This document shows positions 17,408 through 26,735 of a stretch of DNA of 51,774 bases, piece after piece. The position numbers and the translations under genes were made by a program. The DNA comes from Noviherbaspirillum soli (GTDB lineage: Bacteria > Pseudomonadota > Gammaproteobacteria > Burkholderiales > Burkholderiaceae_D), in NCBI RefSeq assembly GCF_015352955.1, contig NZ_JACYOX010000037.1, positions 1-51,774 on the forward strand, read 5' to 3'. The notes beneath the pieces were generated by a model that saw nothing but the letters and a program-made list of their open reading frames with translations, was not told the origin of the DNA and ran no database searches. Position 1 is the stretch's first letter. Every line of letters starts with the position of its first letter.

Positions 17408-17809
17408 TCACACATTGGATGCCAGTTTTGGCGATGCCAGCTTGAGCACCTGCTCGCTGTCCTGCGGGTGACTGAGCTTGCCTGAAACCAACGCCCCGCC
17501 ATGCATTTCCAGCGCCTTGTAATGTACATCCCCGGTTATGCGGGCCTTGGGCTGCAATTCAAGGAGCTCGGAACAAAAAACCGGGCCAGTGATCACCCCG
17601 TCCACAACGATATGTTCCGCCCTGACCTCGCCTTCCACGCTGGCCTGCTCTGAAATAACCAGCATGCTGCCATCGATCGGATCTGCAATCAGGCTGCCCT
17701 TTACATGCCCGTCCACCCGCAAGCCGCCACGGAAACGAATGTTTCCCTCAATTGTCGTCGACATGCCGATCAGGCTGTCTATCGTGTTCTTTGCCTTTTG
17801 CCCGAACAT
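17408..17809 (-). CDS. Bactofilin (polymer-forming cytoskeletal protein)
   Basis: A 133-residue DUF583/bactofilin. The beta-helix core (about 18-110) shows the repeated short strands with Gly and hydrophobic spacing: TTIEGNIRFRGGLRVDGHVKGSL, EGEVRAEHIVVDGVITGPV and TGDVHYKALEMHGGALVSGKL. Bactofilins polymerise without nucleotide into filaments that place cell-wall or polarity proteins. An N-terminal MFGQKAKNTID stretch resembles the membrane-targeting peptide of the family. It is 12 bases downstream of a membrane coiled-coil protein, which could be a partner, and upstream of erpA. Confidence 0.88.
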   Translation of the reverse strand: MFGQKAKNTIDSLIGMSTTIEGNIRFRGGLRVDGHVKGSLIADPIDGSMLVISEQASVEGEVRAEHIVVDGVITGPVFCSELLELQPKARITGDVHYKALEMHGGALVSGKLSHPQDSEQVLKLASPKLASNV

Positions 17810-17821
17810 TAAGCCTCTCCT

Positions 17822-18559
17822 TCATCGTTCCAAATTGGCCGACTGCTGCGCACGCACCTTGCCATTTTCCAGCACGCGGGCCTGCACATTCCTGACCTGC
17901 ATGCCTTCTGGCAGGGGAAGTATGCCTTCGATGCGCTGGTAGCGCTGGAATTCCAGCTGAAACGGCTCGGTTTTCTCATCTTTACCAGGAAAATTCAGCG
18001 TTGAAGCCTTGCCGGCCTGGGTAACAGTCAGCGACAGTGCAAGACTACCCTTGAAATCCTGCGGATTATTGCCGCGTCGCATCACAAGCAAGCGATACCG
18101 CAACTGGTTGGGCGGGACTAATTCCATCTTCAGTCGGCGGATCGAGATGCCTTCCGACACTGGCCCGGCTGGCACCAGGCTGTCAAAAAAAGCCAGATCT
18201 TCCTGCAGACGCGCATTTTCGGCAGTCAGTGACTGGACCTGTGAGGCAAGCTGCGTATGCGCCGCCCTTTCCATCGCAAGCTGATTTTCCAGCGTGCCAA
18301 GCGCACCGCTTGCCTGGTCCCGCTCGGCAAGCGCCCTGGCCGCCTGTGTCTTGAGCAACTGCGCCTGCTCGGCGCTGATGCCGGCACCGAGCACATTCAT
18401 GCCACGGCCAAGCTCATAGGTCCACAGTGCCAGAGCGCCGATGATGAAAAACAGCAGCGCCATGCGCGACAGGCGCACCCGCCAGGAGACTTCCTTGCTG
18501 ACGGTGAGCTTGGGCGCCGCCAGAGGCCGGCGACGCCGTGGCCAACGACCTATCCTCAT
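17822..18559 (-). CDS. Single-pass membrane protein with periplasmic coiled coil (DUF6776-like)
   Basis: A 245-residue protein. Residues 1-30 are very basic (RRRRP), then one membrane segment at about 33-50 (ALLFFIIGALALWTYELG). A coiled coil follows at about 60-120 (AEQAQLLKTQAARALAERD...), and a beta-rich C-terminal domain at about 130-245. I believe it belongs to DUF6776 but cannot confirm that without a profile search. The orientation (basic side in) puts the coiled coil in the periplasm. Position 11 bases after argC and 12 before the bactofilin suggests co-expression and perhaps a link to bactofilin filaments; that is inference only. Confidence 0.75.
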   Translation of the reverse strand: MRIGRWPRRRRPLAAPKLTVSKEVSWRVRLSRMALLFFIIGALALWTYELGRGMNVLGAGISAEQAQLLKTQAARALAERDQASGALGTLENQLAMERAAHTQLASQVQSLTAENARLQEDLAFFDSLVPAGPVSEGISIRRLKMELVPPNQLRYRLLVMRRGNNPQDFKGSLALSLTVTQAGKASTLNFPGKDEKTEPFQLEFQRYQRIEGILPLPEGMQVRNVQARVLENGKVRAQQSANLER

Positions 18560-18570
18560 TGCCAGAACAA

Positions 18571-19614
18571 TCAGGGAAGAACAGGCACCTGCTTCAGGCC
18601 GGTGGTTTCATCAAGCCCGAACATGATGTTCATGCATTGCACACCCTGTCCGGCCGCGCCTTTGACCAGGTTGTCTTCCACTACCAGGATAACGAGCTGA
18701 TCGCCGTTGTCCGGGCGGTGCACAGCAATCCTGAGCATGTTGGAAGCGCGTACGGACCGGGTTTCAGGATGGCTGCCGGCCGGCATCACGTCGATAAACG
18801 GCTCGTTCCGGTAATGATCTTCATAAAGCGCCTGGAAATCTACATCGCGTGCCTCGGGCAGGATGGTAGCGTACAGGGTGGAATGAATGCCCCGGATCAT
18901 GGGCACAAGATGCGGCACGAAAGTGAGCCCTGCGGGGCGACCGGAGATCGCTTCCAGCCCCTGCCGGGTTTCCGGCAAATGCCGATGCCCTTTCACGCCG
19001 TATGCCTTGAAGTTGTCCGAAGCCTCCGCCAGCAGCGTTCCCACCTCGGCCTTGCGGCCGGCACCCGAAACGCCGGACTTGCAATCCGCGATCAACGCTG
19101 CTTCATTGACCAGAGGCTTGCCTTGCGACAGCAAGGGCGCAAAACCGAGCTGCATCGAGGTTGGATAGCAGCCCGCCAGGCCTACGACACGGGCTTTCCT
19201 GATCGCCTCACGGTTGACTTCAGCCAGGCCATAGACCGCCTCCTCCAGGATTTCGGGGCAGGAATGCGGCATGCCGTACCATTTTTCGAAAACCGCTGTG
19301 TCCTTCAGACGGAAATCTGCCGCCAGATCGATCACTTTCACACCAGCAGCCAGCAATTCAGGCGTCTGCGCCATGGCCACGCCATGCGGCGTGGCAAAGA
19401 AGACCACATCGCAGTCGGTCAGCCTGGCTTTTTCAGGAGCGGAAAAGGCGAGGGACACAAAGCCGCGCAGCGACGGAAACATGTCGGCAACCGGCATGCC
19501 GTCTTCCTTGCGCGAGGTAATGGCGGTCAGCTCCACCTGTGGATGCGTTGCCAACAAACGCAACAGCTCGACGCCGGTATAGCCGGTGCCGCCTACGATG
19601 CCTACTTTGATCAT
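18571..19614 (-). CDS. argC: N-acetyl-gamma-glutamyl-phosphate reductase
   Basis: A 347-residue enzyme for the third step of arginine synthesis. It has the NADP motif [19 protein letters not shown] at the start, [29 protein letters not shown] and the catalytic Cys149 in [15 protein letters not shown] and [12 protein letters not shown] are also typical of the ~345-residue argC type. The ATG at 19614 begins the Rossmann fold; the frame is open 27 codons upstream but without family similarity. It leads a minus-strand run into the coiled-coil protein and bactofilin. Confidence 0.95.
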   Translation of the reverse strand: MIKVGIVGGTGYTGVELLRLLATHPQVELTAITSRKEDGMPVADMFPSLRGFVSLAFSAPEKARLTDCDVVFFATPHGVAMAQTPELLAAGVKVIDLAADFRLKDTAVFEKWYGMPHSCPEILEEAVYGLAEVNREAIRKARVVGLAGCYPTSMQLGFAPLLSQGKPLVNEAALIADCKSGVSGAGRKAEVGTLLAEASDNFKAYGVKGHRHLPETRQGLEAISGRPAGLTFVPHLVPMIRGIHSTLYATILPEARDVDFQALYEDHYRNEPFIDVMPAGSHPETRSVRASNMLRIAVHRPDNGDQLVILVVEDNLVKGAAGQGVQCMNIMFGLDETTGLKQVPVLP

Positions 19615-19701
19615 GATTTTTCCAAGCCGGATTGAAATAATGTCCTGAAATTCTAACAGCGTCGGCAAACGACCGTTTTGCTCGGGTCTGCCCATAATGA
19701 C

Positions 19702-19731
19702 AAAAGCCGCCCGGCGAGCCGGGCGGCTTTT
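19702..19731. terminator. Bidirectional terminator after rpsI
   Basis: AAAAGCCGCCCGGC (19702-19715) pairs with GCCGGGCGGCTTTT (19718-19731), giving a very stable GC stem with four A-T pairs that serve as T-run on either strand. It ends transcription of rplM-rpsI 18 bases past the rpsI stop and isolates it from argC. Confidence 0.9.
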
Positions 19732-19749
19732 GCAGTGCCAAAAACGTGA

Positions 19750-20142
19750 TTAACGCTTCGAGAACTGTTTTGCGCGACGTGCTTTACGCAGGCCGACTTT
19801 CTTACGCTCGACTTCACGTGCATCGCGGGTAACGAAGCCTGCCTTGGACAGTTCCGGCTTCAGCGTCGCATCGTAGTCGATCAGTGCACGGGTGATGCCG
19901 TGGCGCACTGCACCTGCCTGGCCGGACTCGCCGCCGCCGTTGACGTTGACCATGATGTCGAAACGCTCGACGTTGTTGGTCAGTTCCAGCGGCTGACGGA
20001 TCACCATCAGGCCGGTTTCACGGGAAAAGTACTCGTTGGCCGGCTTGCCGTTGACCACGATCTGGCCTGAGCCGGATTTGATGAACACGCGAGCTACTGC
20101 GCTCTTGCGACGGCCGGTGCCGTAGTTGTAGTTACCGATCAT
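19750..20142 (-). CDS. rpsI: 30S ribosomal protein S9
   Basis: A 130-residue protein with [15 protein letters not shown] near the start, [23 protein letters not shown], and the C-terminal [17 protein letters not shown] whose last Lys-Arg reaches the P-site tRNA. AAGGAAC precedes the ATG. It follows rplM by nine bases in the conserved rplM-rpsI operon. Confidence 0.98.
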   Translation of the reverse strand: MIGNYNYGTGRRKSAVARVFIKSGSGQIVVNGKPANEYFSRETGLMVIRQPLELTNNVERFDIMVNVNGGGESGQAGAVRHGITRALIDYDATLKPELSKAGFVTRDAREVERKKVGLRKARRAKQFSKR

Positions 20143-20151
20143 GACTGTTCC

Positions 20152-20580
20152 TTACAGTTCGAGGGGCTGCGGCTGCTGCGCGGCGTGCGGGTGGCTGCCT
20201 TCCGCATAGACCTTCAGCTTCTTGATCATGGCGTAGCCGAGAGGACCCTTGGGCAGCATGCCCTTGACTGCCTTCTCCAGCGCGCGGCCCGGAAAACGCT
20301 GTTGCATTTTCAGGAAATTGGTTTCGTAGATGCCGCCCGGGTAACCGCTGTGGCGGTAGTACTTCTTCTCGGTGGACTTGGTGCCCGTCACGCGCAGCTT
20401 GTCTGCATTGACGACGATGATGAAATCGCCGGTATCAACGTGAGGGGTGAATTCTGGCTTGTGCTTGCCGCGCAACCGGAGTGCCACTTCGCTGGCAACA
20501 CGTCCGAGGACTTTGTCCGTCGCGTCAATCACGAACCAGTCGCGCTGGACTTCGTGTCCTTTAGCGGAAAAGGTTTTCAT
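20152..20580 (-). CDS. rplM: 50S ribosomal protein L13
   Basis: A 142-residue protein, the normal length. Signature stretches are [63 protein letters not shown] and [15 protein letters not shown] 20580 has AGGAAG upstream; an open frame ten codons longer is not supported. It is transcribed from the promoter at 20695-20724. Confidence 0.98.
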   Translation of the reverse strand: MKTFSAKGHEVQRDWFVIDATDKVLGRVASEVALRLRGKHKPEFTPHVDTGDFIIVVNADKLRVTGTKSTEKKYYRHSGYPGGIYETNFLKMQQRFPGRALEKAVKGMLPKGPLGYAMIKKLKVYAEGSHPHAAQQPQPLEL

Positions 20581-20694
20581 GATGACTTCCTGATGAATTG
20601 AATCGCTCAAAATGGTGGTTCTGCGCCGCCCTGTTTCAGCACGTGCCGCAGACTCTGCCTTGTATCTTTCCCTTGAGCAAACAGGGAATCGGAA

Positions 20695-20724
20695 AGTATA
20701 GCCTTTTCAAGCACTTGCCGTCAA
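20695..20724 (-). promoter_or_regulatory. Promoter of rplM-rpsI
   Basis: Minus-strand TTGACG (20719-20724) and TATACT (20695-20700) are separated by 18 bases, a near-consensus sigma-70 promoter. The predicted start leaves a leader of about 105 bases before rplM; it contains CCCTGTTTGCTCAAGGG, which can form a small stem and might matter for autoregulation. Confidence 0.75.
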
Positions 20725-20783
20725 ACAGAAAAGTGGATATTCAACAGTTACAATAGCGCACGTTCAATTTTTGCGAGGATGCG

Positions 20784-21227
20784 ATGGAATGCACCGTACG
20801 CTGGACTGGTTTGTCCGGCATGACATTTACGGCCGAAACAGGCTCCGGCCATCTTGTAACGATGGATGGCGCGCCGGAAGGCGGCGGCCGCAACCTGGCG
20901 CCGCGCCCGATGGAAGTGGTACTTGCGGGCACCGGCGGCTGCACCGCCTATGACGTCGTGCTGATCCTGCGGAAAAGCGGCCAGGACATTCGCGGCTGCG
21001 ACGTCACATTGAAATCAGAGCGGGCCGAGAAAGATCCAAAGGTCTTTACCAGCATCCACTTCCACTTCACGGTTCGCGGCCGCAATCTGAAGCCGAATCT
21101 GGTTGAACGCGCCATCAAGTTGTCGCATGAAAAATACTGCTCGGCTTCCATCATGCTGGAAAAGACAGCGGCAATGACGCATACCTTTGAAATCATCGAC
21201 GACCTGGCCGAAACGCCGGCCAGCTGA
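20784..21227 (+). CDS. OsmC-family protein (YhfA-like)
   Basis: A 147-residue OsmC/Ohr-superfamily protein. It has the central Cys53 (GTGGCTAYDV) and a second Cys119 (HEKYCSASIML), the pair used in peroxide reduction in this superfamily, and EGGGRNLAPRPMEVVLAG, typical of the YhfA branch. GAGG lies six bases before the ATG. It is divergent from rplM, and its ATG is 60 bases from the -35 of the rplM promoter. The peroxide substrate, if any, is unknown. Confidence 0.87.
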   Translation: MECTVRWTGLSGMTFTAETGSGHLVTMDGAPEGGGRNLAPRPMEVVLAGTGGCTAYDVVLILRKSGQDIRGCDVTLKSERAEKDPKVFTSIHFHFTVRGRNLKPNLVERAIKLSHEKYCSASIMLEKTAAMTHTFEIIDDLAETPAS

Positions 21228-21260
21228 AACAAGCACTTACCTCGGCCCTCCTTCGACTCG

Positions 21261-21878
21261 CTATAAGTAATAGGCAATGCCCGTCATCACCTTGGACATG
21301 GCGCGCATTGCCTGACGCACCGGCTGTGGCGTCTCTGCGGCGCCCAGCGCCTGGGCCGACGCGCCGTGGGCAATCTCGTCCTGTCTCATTTGTTCCACTA
21401 TTGCGCGGGACTGATGGTCGCCTTGCGGCAACCTGTCCATATGACTGGCCAGATGCGCCTCCACTTGCCGTTCAGTTTCCACAACAAATCCGAGGCTACG
21501 GGCATCGCCCAGACGCGCTGCCGCCACACCCATTGCATAAGCGCCCGCATACCAGAGCGGATTCAACACGCTCGTATGGGAATTCAGTTCCTGCAGTCTT
21601 TGCGCTGTCCATGCGAGATGATCTTCCTCTTCGCGGGCCGCATTGCCGAACTGCGTACGTATATCAGGGCTCCGTGAAAAGCGGCCTTGCGCCTGGTACA
21701 AGGCCTGGGCGCAAACCTCACCGACGTGGTTTACCCGCATCAGGCCCGCGCTATGCCGGCGCTCGCTTTCAGTCAGTTCGGTATCGGCCGCTACGGCAGT
21801 TGGCGTCGCACGAGATGCCGAAGCCACCCCGGCAATTACCTTTAATGCCCGGTCGAATCCGATAATCAAGCCATCCAT
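21261..21878 (-). CDS. coq7: Coq7-type 2-nonaprenyl-3-methyl-6-methoxy-1,4-benzoquinol hydroxylase
   Basis: A 205-residue di-iron monooxygenase for the late C6 hydroxylation in ubiquinone synthesis. All six ligands of the Coq7 pattern are present: Glu54 ([11 protein letters not shown]), Glu84 and His87 (EEEDHLAW), Glu136 ([10 protein letters not shown]), Glu168 and His171 (QDEIAHG). ATG 21878 has AAAGGAAAC before it; the open frame upstream is hydrophobic but unlike the family. It converges on the OsmC gene across a 33-base gap. Confidence 0.94.
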   Translation of the reverse strand: MDGLIIGFDRALKVIAGVASASRATPTAVAADTELTESERRHSAGLMRVNHVGEVCAQALYQAQGRFSRSPDIRTQFGNAAREEEDHLAWTAQRLQELNSHTSVLNPLWYAGAYAMGVAAARLGDARSLGFVVETERQVEAHLASHMDRLPQGDHQSRAIVEQMRQDEIAHGASAQALGAAETPQPVRQAMRAMSKVMTGIAYYL

Positions 21879-22121
21879 TAGTTTCCTTTTTACATTAACA
21901 GTGTTGCCAAAAAAACAAATAATCGTTGTTTCAAAGCCACATAAAGAATGATGATTGCACAGAAAAGCCAAAATTTCTTTGCCCTGTCATCGGTATTTTG
22001 ATGAAATGACTACTAGCTTCTTGATCAACTGGTTTGGAAGTCTCGGCAGGGGGGCTCCCTACTGGTAGCCTTGCTGAATGCAGCGAAAAATTTTAGCACT
22101 ACAACTTCTGGAGATTACTCA

Positions 22122-23219
22122 ATGAAAAAATCGCTTCTCGCACTGGCAGTCCTGGGTGCATTTGCAGGCGTTGCACAAGCACAAACCAGCGTGACGATTT
22201 ATGGTTCGTTTGACGCAGGCGTTCGCAACCAGCGCGACATCGACGCAGCTGGCCACAGCCGCACCACCATGAGCTCCACCGGCACCTACAATTCCAACCG
22301 TCTGGGTTTCAAGGGCGTTGAAGATCTGGGCGGCGGTCTGAATGCTCACTTCACCCTGGAATCCGGCTTCAATTCCGGCACCGGCGAACTGAACAACACC
22401 CAGAACCGTCTGTTCCAGCGTTCCGCATTCGTTGGTCTGGGCGGCCAATGGGGTTCCCTGGATCTGGGCCGTCAGTACACGGTTGCATTTAAGACCGTTG
22501 GCGCCTATGACCCGTTCAACTACAAGTTCACCGGCATCATCCCTCTGACCGGCGCGAGCGTTTCCGCTGGTACCCGTGTTGACAACGACATCCAGTACAC
22601 CGGCACCTTTGGCCCGATCACCGCACGTGCTGAATATGCACTGGGCGAGCAAGTTGGCGGCGGCGGCAACAACAGCCACGCAGCAATCGGCGGTACTTAC
22701 GCTAACGGCCCGCTGTCGTTCGGCGCTGCTTACACCGCTCGCAAGCCGAACGTTGCAACCGGCACCGCACCAGCTAACTTCCAAGACAACAAGAACTGGA
22801 CCGTTGGCGGCGCCTTCACCTTCGGCCCGGCTCGTATCGCTGCTGGTTACCAGAACGAAAAGCAAGACCGTGCTACCGGCGGCGACGCTGGCCAGAAGAA
22901 CGCCTGGGTTGGCGGCAGCTACGACATCACCCCGGCTCTGGGTCTGACCGCAGCTTACTACCACACCAAAGTTGACGCCAATGCAGTCGGCGTTGGCAAC
23001 ACCACCGCTGGCAAGCGTGGCCTGTTCATCGTCGGCGCTACTTATGCTCTGTCGAAGCGTACCAACTTCTACGCAGACATCGACTACGCTAAGTACAAAG
23101 ATGGCCTGGAAACCCCATCCACCGGCACCAACACGATCCTGACCCAATCGTCGCTGCGTTCGGCTCCTGGCCAAGACAGCATGCTGGGCTTCTCGGTTGG
23201 TATCAACCACCTGTTCTAA
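22122..23219 (+). CDS. General porin, OmpC/Gram-negative porin family
   Basis: A 365-residue outer membrane porin. A signal peptide ends at Ala20 (AGVAQA|QTSV). The mature start VTIYGSFDAG, the SRLGFKG-like stretch SNRLGFKGVEDLGGGL, the FVGLGGQWGSLDLGRQ motif and the C-terminal strand ending GFSVGINHLF with terminal Phe are diagnostic of betaproteobacterial trimeric 16-strand porins. Codon use is strongly biased to CTG, GGC, ACC and CGT compared with neighbours, as in highly expressed genes. CTGGAGA precedes the ATG. A strong terminator follows. The leader from about 22020 contains a G-run (22050-22055) and GGCT/AGCC pairing that could be a target for small-RNA control, which is speculative. 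Confidence 0.95.
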   Translation: MKKSLLALAVLGAFAGVAQAQTSVTIYGSFDAGVRNQRDIDAAGHSRTTMSSTGTYNSNRLGFKGVEDLGGGLNAHFTLESGFNSGTGELNNTQNRLFQRSAFVGLGGQWGSLDLGRQYTVAFKTVGAYDPFNYKFTGIIPLTGASVSAGTRVDNDIQYTGTFGPITARAEYALGEQVGGGGNNSHAAIGGTYANGPLSFGAAYTARKPNVATGTAPANFQDNKNWTVGGAFTFGPARIAAGYQNEKQDRATGGDAGQKNAWVGGSYDITPALGLTAAYYHTKVDANAVGVGNTTAGKRGLFIVGATYALSKRTNFYADIDYAKYKDGLETPSTGTNTILTQSSLRSAPGQDSMLGFSVGINHLF

Positions 23220-23306
23220 TAAAACAGACCTGATTGAAGCTGGCGCCACGGCGCTAGTTTCAATCCAAGTGGATTGCTGTGATGAATCCGCTGAACGTAA
23301 GAATTT

Positions 23307-23336
23307 CAGGCTCACTTCGGTGAGCCTGTTTTTTTT
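23307..23336 (+). terminator. Intrinsic terminator of the porin gene
   Basis: CAGGCTCAC pairs with GTGAGCCTG around a TTCG tetraloop and is followed by eight T. It lies 87 bases after the porin stop. Confidence 0.95.
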
Positions 23337-23448
23337 CTCAATTCATTGTGAAATTTCTCGCTTGCTCGGCTTTTTGCCTGATTCTTTTTGGCTGGTTTGA
23401 CGTGGTGAACGGCGGCATGTCAGTTTAGGTACACGGCAGGGCAAGATC

Positions 23449-24267
23449 CTATCTTCTCTTTGCTGGCCGGAACACGCTGGTGTCGGCATAGAATGCTTCA
23501 TCCTGCGCAGGCCACCAGCCGGGCACGCCAAGCACCGGCAAATGGGAAAAGTTAGACGTTTTCAAGCCCTCTTTCAGTTTGCCGGCAACTTCTCCGTCTA
23601 TCCATTCACGTCTGGCGGGCTCTGGCAGTGCAAGAACGTCCTCAGAGGCTTCGATGATCCAGGTATGTCCGGTGATCGCCTTGTAGGGATCGATGAGCTT
23701 TTCCATTAACGCATGCCCGAATAAATACACTGCACAGCGTTCATTGAATTCCTGTCGCCTTTCAATGAATAGCTCTTTCCACTGATGCGCGCGCAGAGAG
23801 GCAGGAAAAGACGACTCTGATGCCAGAAACAGCACGGCGTTTTCGTCGAAGATCGTCGCCGCGTCTCTGGTTCCGCCCCGGGTCTGTCGTATTTGTTGCG
23901 TTCGCTGGACTGGCTCAACTATCAAAGCGCAACGCGTGATTTCGGTTGCCTGCAATTCATTCAGCATTACCTTGATCCGCGGGAAAGTCAGCCAAACCAG
24001 CGCATTGAAGAAGTCATGCAGGTTATCCCGCGTTGGCACGCATCCCGTTGCGCTGATAAAGCTTTCATAGGCCATGCCTTCGGGCAGGGCAGACTGCGGC
24101 ACGAAGTGAATCGGCAGGGAGAGATGATTTTTGAGATGGCGGATTGTTGCCTGCTGATTCAGCCCGTCACGCCAGGTCGGCGCCTGCAGTACCCGTTCCG
24201 CCATCGGCTGCAAAGGCGCAAGCCAGGGGCGATGCCAGTCGATCCGCTTCAGGAAATCTTCCGGCAT
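23449..24267 (-). CDS. DUF3025 domain-containing protein
   Basis: A 272-residue protein without signal peptide or membrane segment. Recognisable family stretches are HDFFNALVWLTFPRIK, FDENAVLFLAS and LIDPYKAITGHTWII, typical of DUF3025 proteins of betaproteobacteria. The function is unknown. It lies 34 bases downstream of pyrC on the same strand, so it is probably in the same transcript. Confidence 0.82.
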   Translation of the reverse strand: MPEDFLKRIDWHRPWLAPLQPMAERVLQAPTWRDGLNQQATIRHLKNHLSLPIHFVPQSALPEGMAYESFISATGCVPTRDNLHDFFNALVWLTFPRIKVMLNELQATEITRCALIVEPVQRTQQIRQTRGGTRDAATIFDENAVLFLASESSFPASLRAHQWKELFIERRQEFNERCAVYLFGHALMEKLIDPYKAITGHTWIIEASEDVLALPEPARREWIDGEVAGKLKEGLKTSNFSHLPVLGVPGWWPAQDEAFYADTSVFRPAKRR

Positions 24268-24301
24268 CGCTTCATTGTTTCATTGCCTGATACCTTGCCG
24301 C

Positions 24302-25345
24302 TCAGGCCATTGCCCAATCCATGGTGTCGCCTGCGTTCAGCGGGACGACCGTGGATTCTCCCATCGGCAGTTCGCCGGGCAGTGTCCATGACTGACGCAC
24401 CAGTGTGATCGTGCCGCTATTGCGCGGCAGGCCATAGAAATCCGGGCCGTGCAGACTGGCGAAGCCTTCCAGTTTGTCGAGCGCGTTGGCCCGATCAAAT
24501 GCCTGCGCATACAGCTCCATTGCATGCAGCGCGGTGTAGCAGCCGGCGCAGCCGCAGGCGTGCTCCTTGGTATTGCGCGCGTGGGGGGCTGAGTCCGTGC
24601 CAAGGAAAAATTTGCCGCTACCAGAGATCGCTGCCTGTACCAGTGCCTTGCGATGGGTTTCGCGCTTCAAGACGGGCAGGCAATAGTAGTGCGGCCGAAT
24701 GCCTCCTTTGAAGATTTCGTTCCGGTTGTACAGCAAATGGTGGGCGGTAATGGTTGCTGCGGTATGTTGTCCGGCTTCCTGGACATACTCTGCCGCGTCC
24801 TGCGTGGTGATGTGTTCGAACACCACTTTCAATTCCGGCATGTCGCTACGCAAGGGCATCATCACGCGGTCGATGAACACGGCTTCCCGGTCGAAGATGT
24901 CGATTTCCTGATCGGTAACCTCGCCATGCACCAGCAACGGCATGCCAACCTGCTGCATTGCCTCCAGCGCGCGATAGCATTTGCGCAGGTCGGTGACGCC
25001 GGCGTCCGAGTTGGTGGTGGCGCCGGCGGGATACAGTTTGACGGCGTGGATCAGGCCGCTTTCCTTCGCGCGCATGATTTCTTCCGGCGCCGTGTTATCG
25101 GTCAGGTACAAGGTCATCAGCGGCTCGAAATCCATGTCCGACGGCAGCGCCGCCAGGATACGGTCACGGTAGGCCAAAGCCTGGGCAGTTGTCGTGACTG
25201 GCGGCTTCAGGTTGGGCATCACAATGGCGCGAGCGAACTGCCGCGCGGTATGCGGCAGCACGCTGGCCATGGTGGCGCCGTCGCGCAGGTGAAGATGCCA
25301 GTCGTCGGGACGAGTGATGGTGATGCTGTCGGATGATGTTTGCAT
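24302..25345 (-). CDS. pyrC: Dihydroorotase, class II
   Basis: A 347-residue zinc amidohydrolase that forms dihydroorotate in pyrimidine synthesis. The first metal site is [10 protein letters not shown] (His17, His19), the carboxylated Lys is in [13 protein letters not shown], and later His ligands lie in LLVHGEVTD and [19 protein letters not shown] carries the catalytic Asp region. The length equals E. coli PyrC (348). ATG 25345 is preferred over one four codons upstream. It follows the glycerate kinase gene by 28 bases. Confidence 0.96.
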   Translation of the reverse strand: MQTSSDSITITRPDDWHLHLRDGATMASVLPHTARQFARAIVMPNLKPPVTTTAQALAYRDRILAALPSDMDFEPLMTLYLTDNTAPEEIMRAKESGLIHAVKLYPAGATTNSDAGVTDLRKCYRALEAMQQVGMPLLVHGEVTDQEIDIFDREAVFIDRVMMPLRSDMPELKVVFEHITTQDAAEYVQEAGQHTAATITAHHLLYNRNEIFKGGIRPHYYCLPVLKRETHRKALVQAAISGSGKFFLGTDSAPHARNTKEHACGCAGCYTALHAMELYAQAFDRANALDKLEGFASLHGPDFYGLPRNSGTITLVRQSWTLPGELPMGESTVVPLNAGDTMDWAMA

Positions 25346-25373
25346 GATGGGCGCCAAGAAAAGTGCGCCAATT

Positions 25374-26645
25374 TTACAGCACCAGAATCACTCGGTAATC
25401 GTTCACGTTGGTCAGCGTCGGCCCCGTAATGACCAGGTCGCCCAGGGCCGAAAAGTAGCTGTAGCCGTCGTTATTGGCCAGCATCTTGTGCGCGCTGATG
25501 CCCAGTTGCTCGGCGCGCGCCTTGCTGTCCGGGAGCATTACCGCACCGGCATTGTCCTCGGTGCCATCAATGCCATCGGTATCGGCGGCGATCGCGTAGA
25601 CGTCGGGCATGCCGTCCATTTCAGCCGCCAGAGACGCCAGGAATTCGGCGCAGCGCCCTCCCCGTCCATTGCCGCGCACCGTGACAGTACATTCACCGCC
25701 CGAAATCAGCGCGACGGGCGGCTTGAACGGCTGCTGGTAAGCGCGGATTTCCCTTACGACCGCGGCATAGACCTTGGCAACTTCGGACGCTTCTCCCGTC
25801 ACTGTGTCGCCCAGGATGACCGGCGTGATGTTCTGTGAGGCAAAGAATTCGGCGCCTGCCTGCAGGCTCTGGCGCGCGGTCGCAATCACTCTGTTGTCGA
25901 CCCGTTCGAACAGCGGGTCGCCCGGCTTGGGCGTTTCGTCGATCTGGCCTGATGCGCCGCGCTCCAGATGCGCCAGTACGCTGTCCGGCGCCTCGACGCC
26001 GTAGCGCTGCAGGATCGCGATGGCGTCGGCATAGGTGCTTGCATCCGGACAGGTGGGGCCGGATGCGATCGCGCTGGGATCGTCGCCAGTGACGTCGCTG
26101 ATGATCAGTGTGGTGACCGGAGCGCGGCAGGCGGCGGCCAGGCGGCCGCCCTGTATCCGGGACAAATGCTTGCGCACGATGTTCATGTCGGTGATCGGCG
26201 CGCCCGATTTCAGCAGGGACTTGGTGACCGACTTCAGGTCAGCCATCGGCACGCTGTCCACCGGCAGCGACAGCAGGCTGGAACCGCCGCCGGATACCAG
26301 TGCGATCAGGCGGTCATCCGGTCCAAGTGCGGCGACCCGCGCCAGGATGTCGGCAGCCGCCTTTTCGCCTTCATCGTCCGGCACAGGGTGGCTGGCTTCC
26401 ACCACGGTGATGCGCTCGGTCGGGATCGCATGCGCATAGCGGGTGACCACGATGCCTTCCAGCGTCGCGTCCTGCGGCCAGGCCAGGTCCACCGCGCGCG
26501 CCATGCTGGCCGCGGCCTTGCCGGCGCCGACCACCAGCGTGCGCCCCCTGGGCGGCGGGGGAAGATGGGCGGCAATGATTTTCAAGGGATCCGCGGCAGC
26601 GACTGCCGCTTGAAAGCTGTCTATCAAGAGTGTTCGATAATCCAT
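25374..26645 (-). CDS. Glycerate 2-kinase (GckA/TtuD, MOFRL family)
   Basis: A 423-residue kinase converting D-glycerate to 2-phosphoglycerate. The N-terminal DUF4147 domain shows [13 protein letters not shown] and [13 protein letters not shown]; the C-terminal MOFRL domain shows [25 protein letters not shown] and [22 protein letters not shown] lies before the ATG. It sits between the glt importer terminator and pyrC. It would return glycerate from glyoxylate or tartronate metabolism to glycolysis, but no gcl/hyi/glxR genes are nearby. Confidence 0.92.
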   Translation of the reverse strand: MDYRTLLIDSFQAAVAAADPLKIIAAHLPPPPRGRTLVVGAGKAAASMARAVDLAWPQDATLEGIVVTRYAHAIPTERITVVEASHPVPDDEGEKAAADILARVAALGPDDRLIALVSGGGSSLLSLPVDSVPMADLKSVTKSLLKSGAPITDMNIVRKHLSRIQGGRLAAACRAPVTTLIISDVTGDDPSAIASGPTCPDASTYADAIAILQRYGVEAPDSVLAHLERGASGQIDETPKPGDPLFERVDNRVIATARQSLQAGAEFFASQNITPVILGDTVTGEASEVAKVYAAVVREIRAYQQPFKPPVALISGGECTVTVRGNGRGGRCAEFLASLAAEMDGMPDVYAIAADTDGIDGTEDNAGAVMLPDSKARAEQLGISAHKMLANNDGYSYFSALGDLVITGPTLTNVNDYRVILVL

Positions 26646-26678
26646 GAAATTCCTTATTGGCAGGCCGGGCGATGTGCG

Positions 26679-26719
26679 AAAAAAAACCGCCCCAGTTTGT
26701 CGCTGAAGCGGCTTGCGGT
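26679..26719 (-). terminator. Terminator of the glt importer operon
   Basis: On the minus strand ACCGC pairs with GCGGT over a loop that itself contains AAGCCGCTT, followed by a run of eight T (26679-26686). It lies about 17 bases past the gltL stop and before the glycerate kinase start. Confidence 0.75.
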
Positions 26720-26735
26720 CAATCGCACAAAAGGC

